Assembly (NCBI RefSeq): GCF_000485595.1
Contig: NW_014577766.1
Span: forward strand, 23,749-49,943
Length of the DNA: 26,195 bases
Direction of reading: 5' to 3'
DNA from: Priapulus caudatus
Lineage: Eukaryota; Priapulida; Priapulimorpha; Priapulimorphida; Priapulidae
Of the stretch, positions 18,380-26,195 are shown one piece after another (the first letter of the stretch is position 1; the number at the start of each line of letters is the position of its first letter). The translations under genes and the position numbers were made by a program. The notes under the pieces are model-generated. The model was not told where the DNA came from, did not search any database, and saw only the letters and a list, made by a program, of their open reading frames with translations.

Positions 18380-20115
18380 CCTCCGTTCTGGCGCGCCCGC
18401 GACGACGGCAGGTCGCCCGCGTCGACCGTCTGTGCCTTCTGAAGCGCGCGTTGCGGCTTCGCCACCGGGTTAGCTCCTGCGCGCGCCACCAGAGGGGGTG
18501 GCGAGATCGCCAGCGCGGGATCGGCCTGTGGCGGCGGCGGAGCGAGGACAAGGGGAGGCGGGGCGAAGGGCGGCGGCGAGGGACTCTTGGCGTGTCGGCC
18601 GGGACGCGGCGGCGGGATGGGGACGGGGACGTCGTTGGCTGCGACGATGGCGGCGGCGGGCGGGAGGGGAGGCGGCGGCACGTCGGGGGAGGGCGACGAG
18701 CACGTGGAGATGTCCGGGGACGGCAGTGCGGGCAGCGGCGGCGGCGGCACGTCCGGCGACGGCACGCTGTCGGTCGACTCCTCCGACGACTGCGCCGCCA
18801 CGCGCTTCGTCTTCTGCGGCGTTGCCGGCGGCGACAGGATGCTGAAGCCGCTTGCGTCCATCGAGCGGCCCTTCGGTCGCGCACGGGGGCCAGCGGACGG
18901 CGACGCAGCCACCGCCGTGGCGACGGGCGTCGACCCGGGAACTTTATTGCCGGCAGGGGGCGCCGCCGGCTTCGACGTGTCTCCGCTGAGTTTGCGGAAG
19001 CGCGACGAGACGAAGAACGGGTCGTCCGCCGGTGTCGGCACCTCACTGACAGAGGGCGCCACCCAGCCGCTCGCCACCGCGAGGGTTTGCGGCGGCGGAG
19101 GTGGCGCCACCATGCCGCCGAGCGAACCGCTTGCAAATCCGGTGTCGAATGGGTCGTCTCTCGCGAGAGGTGGCGCCACCGCCGCGACCGCCACGTCGGC
19201 ATCGACAACTTTGGCACTGAACTCGCTCGTCGTCGTCTGCTGCACGAGGCTAGGTGGCGCCACCCCAAACGGATTCGCCGCGGCGGCGGCGTCGCCGGCG
19301 GCCGCAGCCTCAAACGGGTCGCTGCCCGGCGACGGGAACAAATCGGCCTGCACGCGGCCACCGTGCGGCGCCACCGTCGCCTGCTGGAATGGATCCGAGG
19401 TCGGCGAGGGGAAGAGGTCGGCCGGCGCCGGCGAGCAGCGCCGCGTCTGACTAGAGGGAGCCGGTCGAATATCGCAAACGGATCTCCCGCCGTCGTCGTG
19501 GCGACGACCGCCGCGTCCGGCCGCGGTTTCACGAGCTGGTGCAGCATCGCCGAGTCGACGGACATGCCGAACGCGGCGCCCCCTGGTACCTCGCCTCGCA
19601 GCTCGCGCAGCGATTTCTTCGGCGGCGTTCGCAGCTCGGCGAAGAATGCTCTGCGGTCGCGCGGCGACGCGCGAGGCTGGCCACAGCCCCGTGACGGTGT
19701 CGCGGCGGCCGCCGCGGTGGCGCCCCCTGGCAGCTCGGGCACCAGCGGCTCGGCGTCCATGTCGAGGAGCGGCGACTCGGGTTTCGGCGGCGCGGCTGTG
19801 TGAGGTCGCGCCGGGGTCGTCGTCGTCGTCGCCGCCGCGGGCGACGGCGGCTGCGAGTCAGGCTCGTGATGAACGGACGTCGGACGACGACGGGGTGGCG
19901 CCCGCCTGCGGGGACGGCAGTCTGCGACGGGGGCGCTGCAAGCGCGGCGCCGAGCGCGAACGGGTCGACGCTGAAGGTGGGCGGCGGCGTCGCCGGCGGG
20001 CGGGGGTGGTGAAGTCGTCGTCGCGAAGAGGCTTCTTGCTGGATGAGGAGGTTCCTATGCTGAGCTGGGATTCCTTCTTCAGGGAGGAGGAGGGCGAGAC
20101 CTGCTCCTGTCCCAG
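18380..20115 (-). CDS. Endocytic adaptor (Dab-like), large exon with frame breaks
   Basis: An exon of about 1.7 kb, very GC-rich, encoding a disordered Pro/Ala/Ser-rich tail. The acceptor (CTCTCTGTAAG) precedes LGQEQVSPSSSLKKESQ at 20115, phase 0, matching the donor at 22416. Motifs in order: VDPFALG (19958-19969), clathrin-box-like PLLDMD (19755-19769), GDPFAIF (19467-19487), ADLFPSPTSDPF, ADLFPSPGSDPFE, NPFG, DDPFD, DDPFF, then proline stretches (SPDVPPPPLP, IPPPRPGR) fitting SH3 ligands. Such DPF/NPF/DLF motifs recruit AP-2 and EH-domain proteins at coated pits. The coherent motifs use three successive frame changes, near 20000, 19900 and 19465. All shift the same way, as three missing single bases would. 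The last 332 codons are open to the donor. The alternative is a decaying gene. Confidence 0.6.
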
Positions 20116-20120
20116 CTTAC

Positions 20121-20168
20121 AGAGAGAGAGAGAGGGCGGAGAGAGTAAAATCTATCTTCTGTTCCAGT

Positions 20169-20200
<32 letters not shown>

Positions 20201-21045
20201 GAGAAAGGAGGCGAGGGGAGGGAGTAGAGGGAGGGAGGGAGGGAGGGGAGAGAGAGGAGAGAGAGAGAGAGAGAGAGGAGGAGAGAGAGAGAGAGAGAGA
20301 ATAATCATTTTGTTCTAGTTAGGCAAAAAGAAAGAGAAAGCGATAGAGACAGCACGAGAATGAGAGAAAAGGAGGGAGAGGGAGAGGGAGAGGGAGAAAA
20401 AGAGGGAGAGGGAGAGTGAGAAGGAGAGGGAGAGGAAGAGAGAGAGAGAGAATCAATACGTGTCCTTGTCCTCCAACTACAGACACACAGAGGGGAGAGA
20501 AGAGATATATAGAGGGGGAGAGAGGAGAGGAGAGAGAGACTATAGAGAGAGAGGCGGGAGAGAGGGAGAGAGAGAGATAGAGAGAGAGGGGAGAGAGGGA
20601 GAGAGAGAGAGAGACAGAGAGCGAAGAAGAAGAGGAACGAGAGAGAGAGAGAGAGACAGGAGAGACGGATGAGAGAGAGAGAGAGAGAGACAGAGAGTGT
20701 TAAAACGAACAGTTCGTTTCCTACGCCGGCAACACTTAATCGAGAAAGTAGCAGAGAAAACATTTCGTGCTATTTATAATAAATTAGAGAGGAGCGAGGG
20801 CGAGGGAGTGGGTGAGAAAGAGAGAGATTGAGGACAAAGAGAGAGACAGACAGAGAGAGATGAGAGAGAGAGAAAGAGAGGGAGGGAGGCGGGAGGAGGG
20901 AAGGAGCGGAGGGAGGAGGGAGGGAGGGAGGGAGGGAGGAGGGGGGAGGGAGGAGAGAGAGAGGAAGGAGAGAGAGACGAGAGAGAGATGAGAGAGAGAG
21001 AGAGAGAGACAGAGACAGAGAGAGAGAGAGTGAGAGAGAGAGAGC
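20121..21045. repeat. Purine-rich (GA)n and GGGA tracts
   Basis: About 900 bp of almost pure A/G on the plus strand (GAGA, GGGAGA, GGAGGGAG variants), broken by short unique pieces at about 20302-20330, 20452-20490 and 20698-20785. On the minus strand it is the pyrimidine tract upstream of the adaptor exon acceptor. Such mirror-type purine tracts can form triplex (H-) DNA. Confidence 0.85.
20698..20742. repeat. Conserved unit after (GA)n, copy 1
   Basis: GTGTTAAAACGAACAGTTCG, then TTTCCTACGCCGGCAACACT. It is near-identical to 21048-21091 and contains the inverted repeat AAACGAA/TTCGTTT. It follows a (GA)n tract, as does copy 2. Confidence 0.75.
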
Positions 21046-21047
21046 AC

Positions 21048-21091
21048 GTTAAAATGAACAGTTCGTTTCCTACGCCGGCAGCACTTGCGTG
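21048..21091. repeat. Conserved unit after (GA)n, copy 2
   Basis: CGTTAAAATGAACAGTTCG, then TTTCCTACGCCGGCAGCACT. It differs from copy 1 at only a few positions, which shows the microsatellite plus unique unit was duplicated together. Confidence 0.75.
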
Positions 21092-21449
21092 CTTCAGGAT
21101 ATGTTGCGGTTGGTTTTTCATTCTCGTGCTAATGGAAAGGTTGGTTGTGTTGACGCACGAACTCAATGGTAAGGTAACTGGCGATTTCTCATAATTATGT
21201 CCACTTCACTTGAGGCCAAAAGCTTTTATTACAGGCTATATATTATTACATATAAAAACACATGGAAACAGACACAGATACAGAAAATACGCATATTAAA
21301 AAGCAAAAGCTTACACACTTATTACAGGCTATATATATATATACCTAGCGGGATCCGGCGTTTGCCCGGGAAATCTCAGTGGCGGTTACTCAGTTGGTGA
21401 CTGCTTGGTTAAAAGAAAATACCCCAAAAAATATAACTATCTATCGTAT

Positions 21450-21765
21450 CCATGCATGCATCCATCCATCCCATTCCATGCCATCCCATTCCCATCGATC
21501 CCATCCATTATCCCATCCATCCTATCCATCCCATATCATCCCATCCCATCCATTGCCACACGCATCTACATCCCATCCCATCCCATCCCATATCCCATCT
21601 CATCCCATCCCATCCATCTCATCCCATCTCATGCCATCCCATCCCATCCATGAACTGCCATGCCATGCCATGCCATGCCATTCGCACCTCATCCCATCGC
21701 ATCCAATGCCATGCCATGCCATGCCATCCATGCCATCCCATGCCATACCATCCCATCCCAAACAG
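21450..21765. repeat. CCATC/CCATG pentanucleotide satellite
   Basis: About 315 bp of imperfect CATCC, CCATC and CCATG repeats with occasional TAT or CTC variants. It is open in several frames on the plus strand only because of the repeat, so those are not genes. Confidence 0.9.
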
Positions 21766-21892
21766 CCAAAAAATAATAAGAAATCAAAAGATAAGACATT
21801 AAATATAAAAATTAAATTAAAAAATTAAAATAATACAGACTAAAGAAGTAGGTAAGGGAATAAAAGGAAAAAAGTGAAAAATAAGTTCCCCA

Positions 21893-21975
21893 GCTGGAAC
21901 TCGAACCCGGAATCCCGGTGTAGGAGACGGATGTATCTAGCGATTAGCGCACTGCGCTCTTAAGGATATACCCAT
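21893..21975 (-). repeat. tRNA-related SINE head or pseudo-tRNA
   Basis: On the minus strand a B-box-like GGTTCGAGTTCC (21896-21907) is preceded at about the right distance by an A-box-like AGCGCAGTGCG (about 21946-21957). The sequence between them does not form a clean anticodon arm, and the region ends in CCAGCTGGGGAAC rather than a proper acceptor stem. The T-rich tail on the minus side fits a SINE rather than a working tRNA. Confidence 0.45.
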
Positions 21976-22169
21976 GGATTCACACGTACGTGATGTTAAC
22001 TATGTACGCACACCATCTATTGATGAATAGAATTTTTATGAATTTCTAACTTTTTTAAATTTTTGGTTTCAGGCAGAACACCTCCCAGACGTCGCGATTC
22101 TGAAAATATCTTTTAGTTTTCCTCTAGGCTGCCAGAGTTCTCTAGTTATGCGAGTACGAACTAATTCGG

Positions 22170-22370
22170 CTAAACAACTGTATATATATATGTATATATA
22201 TTATGACATATATTTATCTGGAGTGAATAAAATTGTTCACGTCTCATATATATATTCATATATATATATATATACATATATATTCATATATATATGAATA
22301 TATATATATATATATATATATGAATATTTATATATATATATATATCTTCATATATATATATATATACAGG
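22170..22370. repeat. TA-rich region with palindrome copy 4
   Basis: ATTTATCTGGAGTGAATAAA with a loosely mirrored right arm (TTGTTCACGTCTCATATAT) at 22213-22252 resembles the TATCAGGAGT palindrome family. The rest is (TA)n with repeated TATTCATATATA, which is itself palindromic. Confidence 0.5.
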
Positions 22371-22416
22371 ATTATATTTCTACAGTGTATTTGACAGCAG
22401 TGTGAAGTGTCGTTAC

Positions 22417-22551
22417 CTTGACGATGGATGCAGACGAAGAGTAAGTGAAGGAGGTGATGAAGGGGTCAGAGGTCACGGGTCGCAGTGGCGGCGTCGACTG
22501 CACGACGAAGAGGTCGTCCGCGCCTGAGAACAGGTTCATGTCCTTGATTCC
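22417..22551 (-). CDS. Endocytic adaptor (Dab-like), internal exon
   Basis: A 135-bp exon of 45 codons, phase 0 at both ends, with acceptor TTCTCTGCAG and donor GTAACG. It encodes GIKDMNLFSGADDLFVVQST, then PPLRPVTSDPFITSF and a Ser-rich end. It contains one DLF and one DPF motif, both AP-2 appendage ligands. With the preceding exon it completes an amphipathic LLDLETELETMQQGIKDM segment. The intact frame and perfect splice phases show that this part of the gene is under coding constraint. Confidence 0.75.
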
Positions 22552-23019
22552 CTGCAGAGAAAGGCCGGATTTGCTAGCCGTTAGTCTACGTGTGAAGAGA
22601 AAAAGGGTAAGACCAAGGGAAACCTGGCGAAGGACAGCGGAGAAAGAAAGGATTACAGTAGGGTTTAAAACATGGACCGAGGCCGAAAAGACCTAGACCT
22701 GCCAAAGATAGAAAGTCATGGAGAAATTTGATTTCCAGCCCTATTCTCCACGAGGAGATAAGGAAAACTAAGAAGAGACTACGTGTTGCACGTGCGCGTG
22801 CACCGCAGGCATACGCCGCTGTCCACTCTCCTATCACGTCGTTCACTAGTGTTTCGTCGACGACATGCGTGCACTAGTTAGAATGCGGTGCAGGCATGAC
22901 TTGAGTCTGTTATACGCCGACCGCGGAGACTAGGAAACGATATGTTGCGACTGCGGGATGCTGTCCCCTGCCACGTGATGACACGCGCGTCGCCACGGCA
23001 ACGATCGTTATGACAATAC
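22552..23019 (-). other. Intron of the adaptor gene
   Basis: The donor is CAG|GTATTG at 23019 and the acceptor is next to 22551, phase 0. The interior shows no repeat or coding piece I recognise. Confidence 0.65.
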
Positions 23020-23139
23020 CTGCTGCATCGTCTCCAGCTCGGTCTCGAGGTCTAGGAGGCTGCCGGTCGCTGGATTCAGCTCAGCTTCTCCTCCCCCTCC
23101 TCCTCCTCCTCCTCCTCCATCCTCCCCCTCAGCCTTGTT
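23020..23139 (-). CDS. Endocytic adaptor (Dab-like), internal exon with clathrin box
   Basis: A 120-bp exon of 40 codons, phase 0 at both ends, with acceptor TGCTTTCTAG. It encodes NKAEGEDG, a run of about nine or ten glycines (a GGA-rich trinucleotide stretch), EAELNPATGSLLDLETELET and MQQ. SLLDLE (23044-23061) fits the type I clathrin-box pattern (L-hydrophobic-x-hydrophobic-acidic). In Dab2 a comparable clathrin box and DPF-rich tail follow the N-terminal PTB domain. The PTB exons would lie beyond the right edge of the window and cannot be seen, so ARH, Numb-like or another AP-2 accessory protein remains possible. Confidence 0.7.
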
Positions 23140-23710
23140 CTAGAAAGCACAAGCGGATAAATGACAGGTAGAAGGAGTGAGAGGTTGAGAGGGTACATGA
23201 GAGGATGAGAAGGTAAAAAGGGGGAGATGAGATAGCACAAACGTATAACACCAACAAGCGAGTGCGCGAGGCAAATATGCCTGCAGTTTCTGCTGGCAAC
23301 CAGAACTACCTTCTACCTACCGGAAACAAATGATCCCTAACGTAGATTACAACGTCGTGCTCGAAATTCTTCGACTCCGACTCCGTAACCGCGTTACGGG
23401 GGAGGGAGGGAGAGAGGAGAGGGGAGGACGCATGAACGGACGTGCCGGTCACCTGGTAACGGCACATCCTTAGGTGACATAACGCGACAGCCAGCGCGTG
23501 AGAGATGTCACACGCACGCTACATCACGTACAGTTGTCACGGTGCGGGAAAACAGACCGTTATTGAGCGCGACAGCCGCGTGTTTTTACATCCTACGCCT
23601 GACGGCTGCTGTGCGAAAACACACAATAGCACGATGACGAGGCTGCGGGGGCGATATAGATATACACGAGCTTGAACGCGATATATAGGCTGGTTTATGA
23701 TGTATATATT

Positions 23711-23924
23711 ACTGATGGGAATCGGTTGGAATTTCATCATCGATCATCGGTTGCACCCAACCGATCGATGATCGAAGATAATCGGTTCAATGTTATTGAT
23801 CGCGGCTACCAGATATCGAAATATATCTGGTATCATATAATACAGTATTGTTTATAATATAATATTCTAAAAGCCATGTGAACGACTGACGTTCGATTAT
23901 AATCGATCATCGGGACATCACTAG
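23711..23924. mobile_element. Possible small inverted-repeat element (MITE-like)
   Basis: The left end CTGATGGGAATCGGTTGG and the reverse complement of the right end, CTAGTGATGTCCCGATGATC, are loosely similar, and ATCGATCATCG/CGATGATCGA pieces recur in both orientations inside. A perfect 10-bp hairpin (TACCAGATAT, 23807-23832) is also present. No clean target duplication was found, so the limits are approximate. Confidence 0.3.
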
Positions 23925-25410
23925 CATATATATATACCACCCATCGACTAAATGAGTATTCACTGCTATACGGCAGATGCTCTCCTCGATCACTGCTCCG
24001 ATATATCTACAAGCGCATCCTGCCATATCACATTGCAGATTGAAATTAGGCCAATGCACGCACATCAACTCGCGTATAGTCTGTCCTGTTATGACGCTGT
24101 CGATTTTTTTTCGACTTCATCGTGAACTTGTTATATCATCACATCACATGTTCAGCACTAACCGATTTCATCACACAGTCTATACCATGTGGATCTTTTA
24201 AAGACGGATATATTTTTTAGGACTTTTTTTAGGAATCTATGGAATTCTTAGGAAATTTCTTGTAGGAATTTCCTGCCGATTTTCACGTAGTCTGCCATAT
24301 CTAGACATATTGACGTTGTTGATTTCTTTTTTAGGGTAGAGTTATTTTTAGGGATCGTTTTCTAGTTCTCGAATCTATCGTATTTTGATGTTGTTGATTT
24401 TTTCAAGGCAGCTTACTGTTTTTTAAATAAAAGGCTTTTAAAAGTGATCGAGTCGATTTCTCGTATATATATGACGTCCGCCACATTTTGTTCATTATTT
24501 AGATTACATTTATTAGATTACATTCGTGTATGTATGTATTTTGTATTTATGTCATTGTCATATGTCTATAATGTTTCCCCCTTGTGTATAATTATGTTAC
24601 TCGCTGCCAAGTTACTATTATGTCATTATCATTAGCTCGCTAATCAGCCAATTTAATCAACCAATTTAATCAGCTTAACTCATTAAACAGCGAAAGATCC
24701 GTGAGAAAAAATGCGTTTAGCATCCAAGATCCTATCCACCAGCATTAATCATCCAAATTAATAACCAATTAACTTAATAATAATATAATAATAATAATAT
24801 ATATACATATAATTATAATAATGCCTTTAGCATCCAAGATCCTAACCGCAACACAACATTACTGTGTGTGACAGTTTTATTCTAGCGATTTCCTCGCACA
24901 TCAACAGCCAGTGGCAACGTCACGTGGGCTTTGAGTGGTCAACTGGCCGACTTTGTTTGTACGTGTACTCGGCTGTTGACTCTCGTGTTGTTTACTATTG
25001 CTTATCATTAGAGTCACGTAATGATAATCTGAGCGATGGAGAGTTCTGTGATACGATATCGGGGAACGAATGTCCTAAATAAACAGGGCGAAGCGGTGTG
25101 TTGATTAATTACAAAACTGAGAAATTCCACCCCTCCCCGCGTGGCGTGCCCAGCATTCAACATACCCTGACCACATCCCGCACTACACGCACATATAAGA
25201 ACCTGCTATAATTGGGGGATTAATTTCACCTTTACAGAGCAGACAGTATACACGCACAGATACTCTTCCCATCCCTCAGTCGCGTGGACACGACTTGCCA
25301 TAAGTGACGGCGTTAGTAATAACCATGACAACCGTGCGTACGTGCGTGTGGTGCGAACAATAACAGCAGGTGTGCATTATGAGTCTGTTGTCGCGTAAAG
25401 ACTGGCGCGC

Positions 25411-25472
25411 GGGAAGGGGGAGGGTGGGGAGGGTGGGGAGGGGAAGGGAAAGGGTGGGGAAGGGTAGGGGAG
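25411..25472 (+). other. G-rich tract, potential G-quadruplex
   Basis: About 62 bases with at least ten runs of three or more G's separated by one to three A or T (GGGGGAGGGTGGGGAGGG and so on). Four-run G-quadruplexes with short loops can form in many registers. Confidence 0.7.
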
Positions 25473-26019
25473 GATCGTCACGAGAGAGTCCGCGAAGAGA
25501 GACGCTGCTAAATGAATGGTTGATACGCGCCGTAAAAACATCGATCCAGCGAGCTAGAGAGAAGCTAGAGAGCTAGCGAGAGATTTCTAGCGCAACAACG
25601 CTAGGCTATAGCACGCGAGGCAACGTCGTGCATATACGTAGTGACATCATGTAGTATAATAATGACCAAATTTGCCAACAAATAATGACAAGTTAACCCC
25701 CGGTCGTGTACGGTCGCTCTCACTCGCGTGACCGCTCTTTATTATTTTTATTGTCGCGTTAATTTCCCTCGCAATCTATATCTATATGTCGCGATATGGA
25801 ACTGTGCTTTCACATTCACTATGTACAGTCTCCCACCATATCTCTATAACAACCGTCGCAGCACCGCCGCAGTGAGTTACGCCGACGATACCAGACATGG
25901 CCCGAGAGTGGAGACTCTGTGAGAGATGCCCAACGTTTACACGTGTGCAAAACGTTTGATTCTGCCGAGCACGAGACCTGATGACGGACTAGAGCGAGAC
26001 ATTCCCGCACCGTATCGCT

Positions 26020-26150
26020 CACACTCACACACGCACGCACACACACACACGCACGCACGCACGCACACACAAACGCGCACGAACGCACGCACGCAACGCA
26101 ACGGACAACCGCAACGGCCAACGGCAACGGCAACGGCACGGACTACAACG
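26020..26150. repeat. CA/GCAC and CAACGG simple repeats
   Basis: (CA)n and GCAC repeats at about 26020-26090 grade into repeats of CAACGG and GCAACG up to about 26145. Confidence 0.8.
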
Positions 26151-26195
26151 ACGGACCACGGTACAACCGAAGTAGAACGAGAAGAGGAAGAGGTA

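Larger units (their letters stand above)
20116..22416 (-). other. Intron of the adaptor gene, full of simple repeats
   Basis: The donor is AAG|GTAACG at 22416 and the acceptor is next to 20115. Contents in plus order: (GA)n tracts, two copies of a 40-bp unique unit, a CCATC pentanucleotide satellite, a tRNA-like SINE head and TA-rich palindromes. No coding piece is seen. Confidence 0.65.
23140..26195. other. Gene-free stretch to the window end (probable intron)
   Basis: There is no convincing exon on either strand. It holds a possible MITE (23711-23924), AT-rich sequence with loosely repeated GACGTTGTTGATTT pieces (near 24091, 24313, 24389), a duplicated TTTAGCATCCAAGATCCTA (about 24719 and 24829), a G-rich tract (25411-25472), CA-rich repeats (26020-26090) and CAACGG-type hexamers (26095-26145). 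It is probably intron or 5' region of the minus-strand adaptor gene. Confidence 0.5.

Noticed and set aside
18081-19760. 559-residue open frame on the minus strand taken as one protein
   Set aside because: Only its first ~100 residues (to GDPFAIF) carry adaptor-like sequence. After about 19465 it becomes Arg/Ser-rich while another minus frame carries the DPF motifs, and it ends in TA/TG microsatellite.
18124-19803. 559-residue open frame on the plus strand
   Set aside because: It lies opposite the adaptor exon, is mostly Arg/Gly/Ala from GC-rich antisense codons, and starts in microsatellite. The minus strand has the coherent DPF motifs and splice phases.
20305-21166. Minus-strand Ser/Leu-rich frames
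   Set aside because: These are translations of the (GA)n complement (CTCTCT), not genes.
21379-21828. Plus-strand frames rich in His/Pro/Ser/Ile
   Set aside because: They are translations of the CCATC pentanucleotide satellite and are open in several frames at once.
21893-21975. Functional tRNA gene
   Set aside because: The A- and B-box-like motifs are present, but no proper acceptor or anticodon stem could be formed by eye.
25819-26139. Minus-strand frame rich in Val/Cys/Arg at the window end
   Set aside because: It is made of (TG)n/(GTGC)n and GTTGCC repeats, with no domain or splice evidence.

Overview
The window looks like a piece of an invertebrate animal genome, probably marine and not identifiable to species from sequence alone. 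It has spliced genes with GT-AG introns, a C2H2 zinc-finger gene, an endocytic-adaptor gene, dense microsatellites and several kinds of transposon. Two N stretches (one base at 11240, 95 bases at 12493-12587) show it is a draft assembly. All recognisable host and transposon genes are on the minus strand.

Layout. Bases 1-1529 hold a palindromic minisatellite and microsatellite-flanked palindromes. Bases 1530-3262 hold the two last recognisable exons of a six-finger C2H2 zinc-finger gene; the 373-bp intron between them is in phase. Bases 3263-9273 hold a decayed Ty3/gypsy (Metaviridae, errantivirus-like) element: U3-like repeats and a TATA box, short gag, protease, reverse transcriptase/RNase H, integrase and an env-like third gene with a splice acceptor, a furin-type site and an F-like motif. 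It carries stops, frame breaks and an inverted fragment of its own protease, and no 3' LTR is seen.

Bases 9274-13960 form a DNA transposon with ~430-bp terminal inverted repeats. It carries a broken gene for a nuclease-like protein ending in a cysteine-rich CXC-type domain. A 443-bp hAT-type MITE with a perfect 8-bp target duplication is nested inside it. Bases 13961-17260 show no gene.

Bases 17261-23139 hold the 3' part of an endocytic adaptor gene, most like Disabled (Dab): clathrin-box motifs, many DPF/NPF motifs and proline-rich stretches in four exons joined in correct phase. Its last exon plus 3' flank is tandemly duplicated. Its longest exon shows three frame breaks that all shift the same way. 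Bases 23140-26195 are intron or upstream sequence with a possible MITE, a G-rich tract and CA-rich repeats.

The genes do not form a pathway. The window is two unrelated host genes separated and invaded by at least three classes of mobile element.
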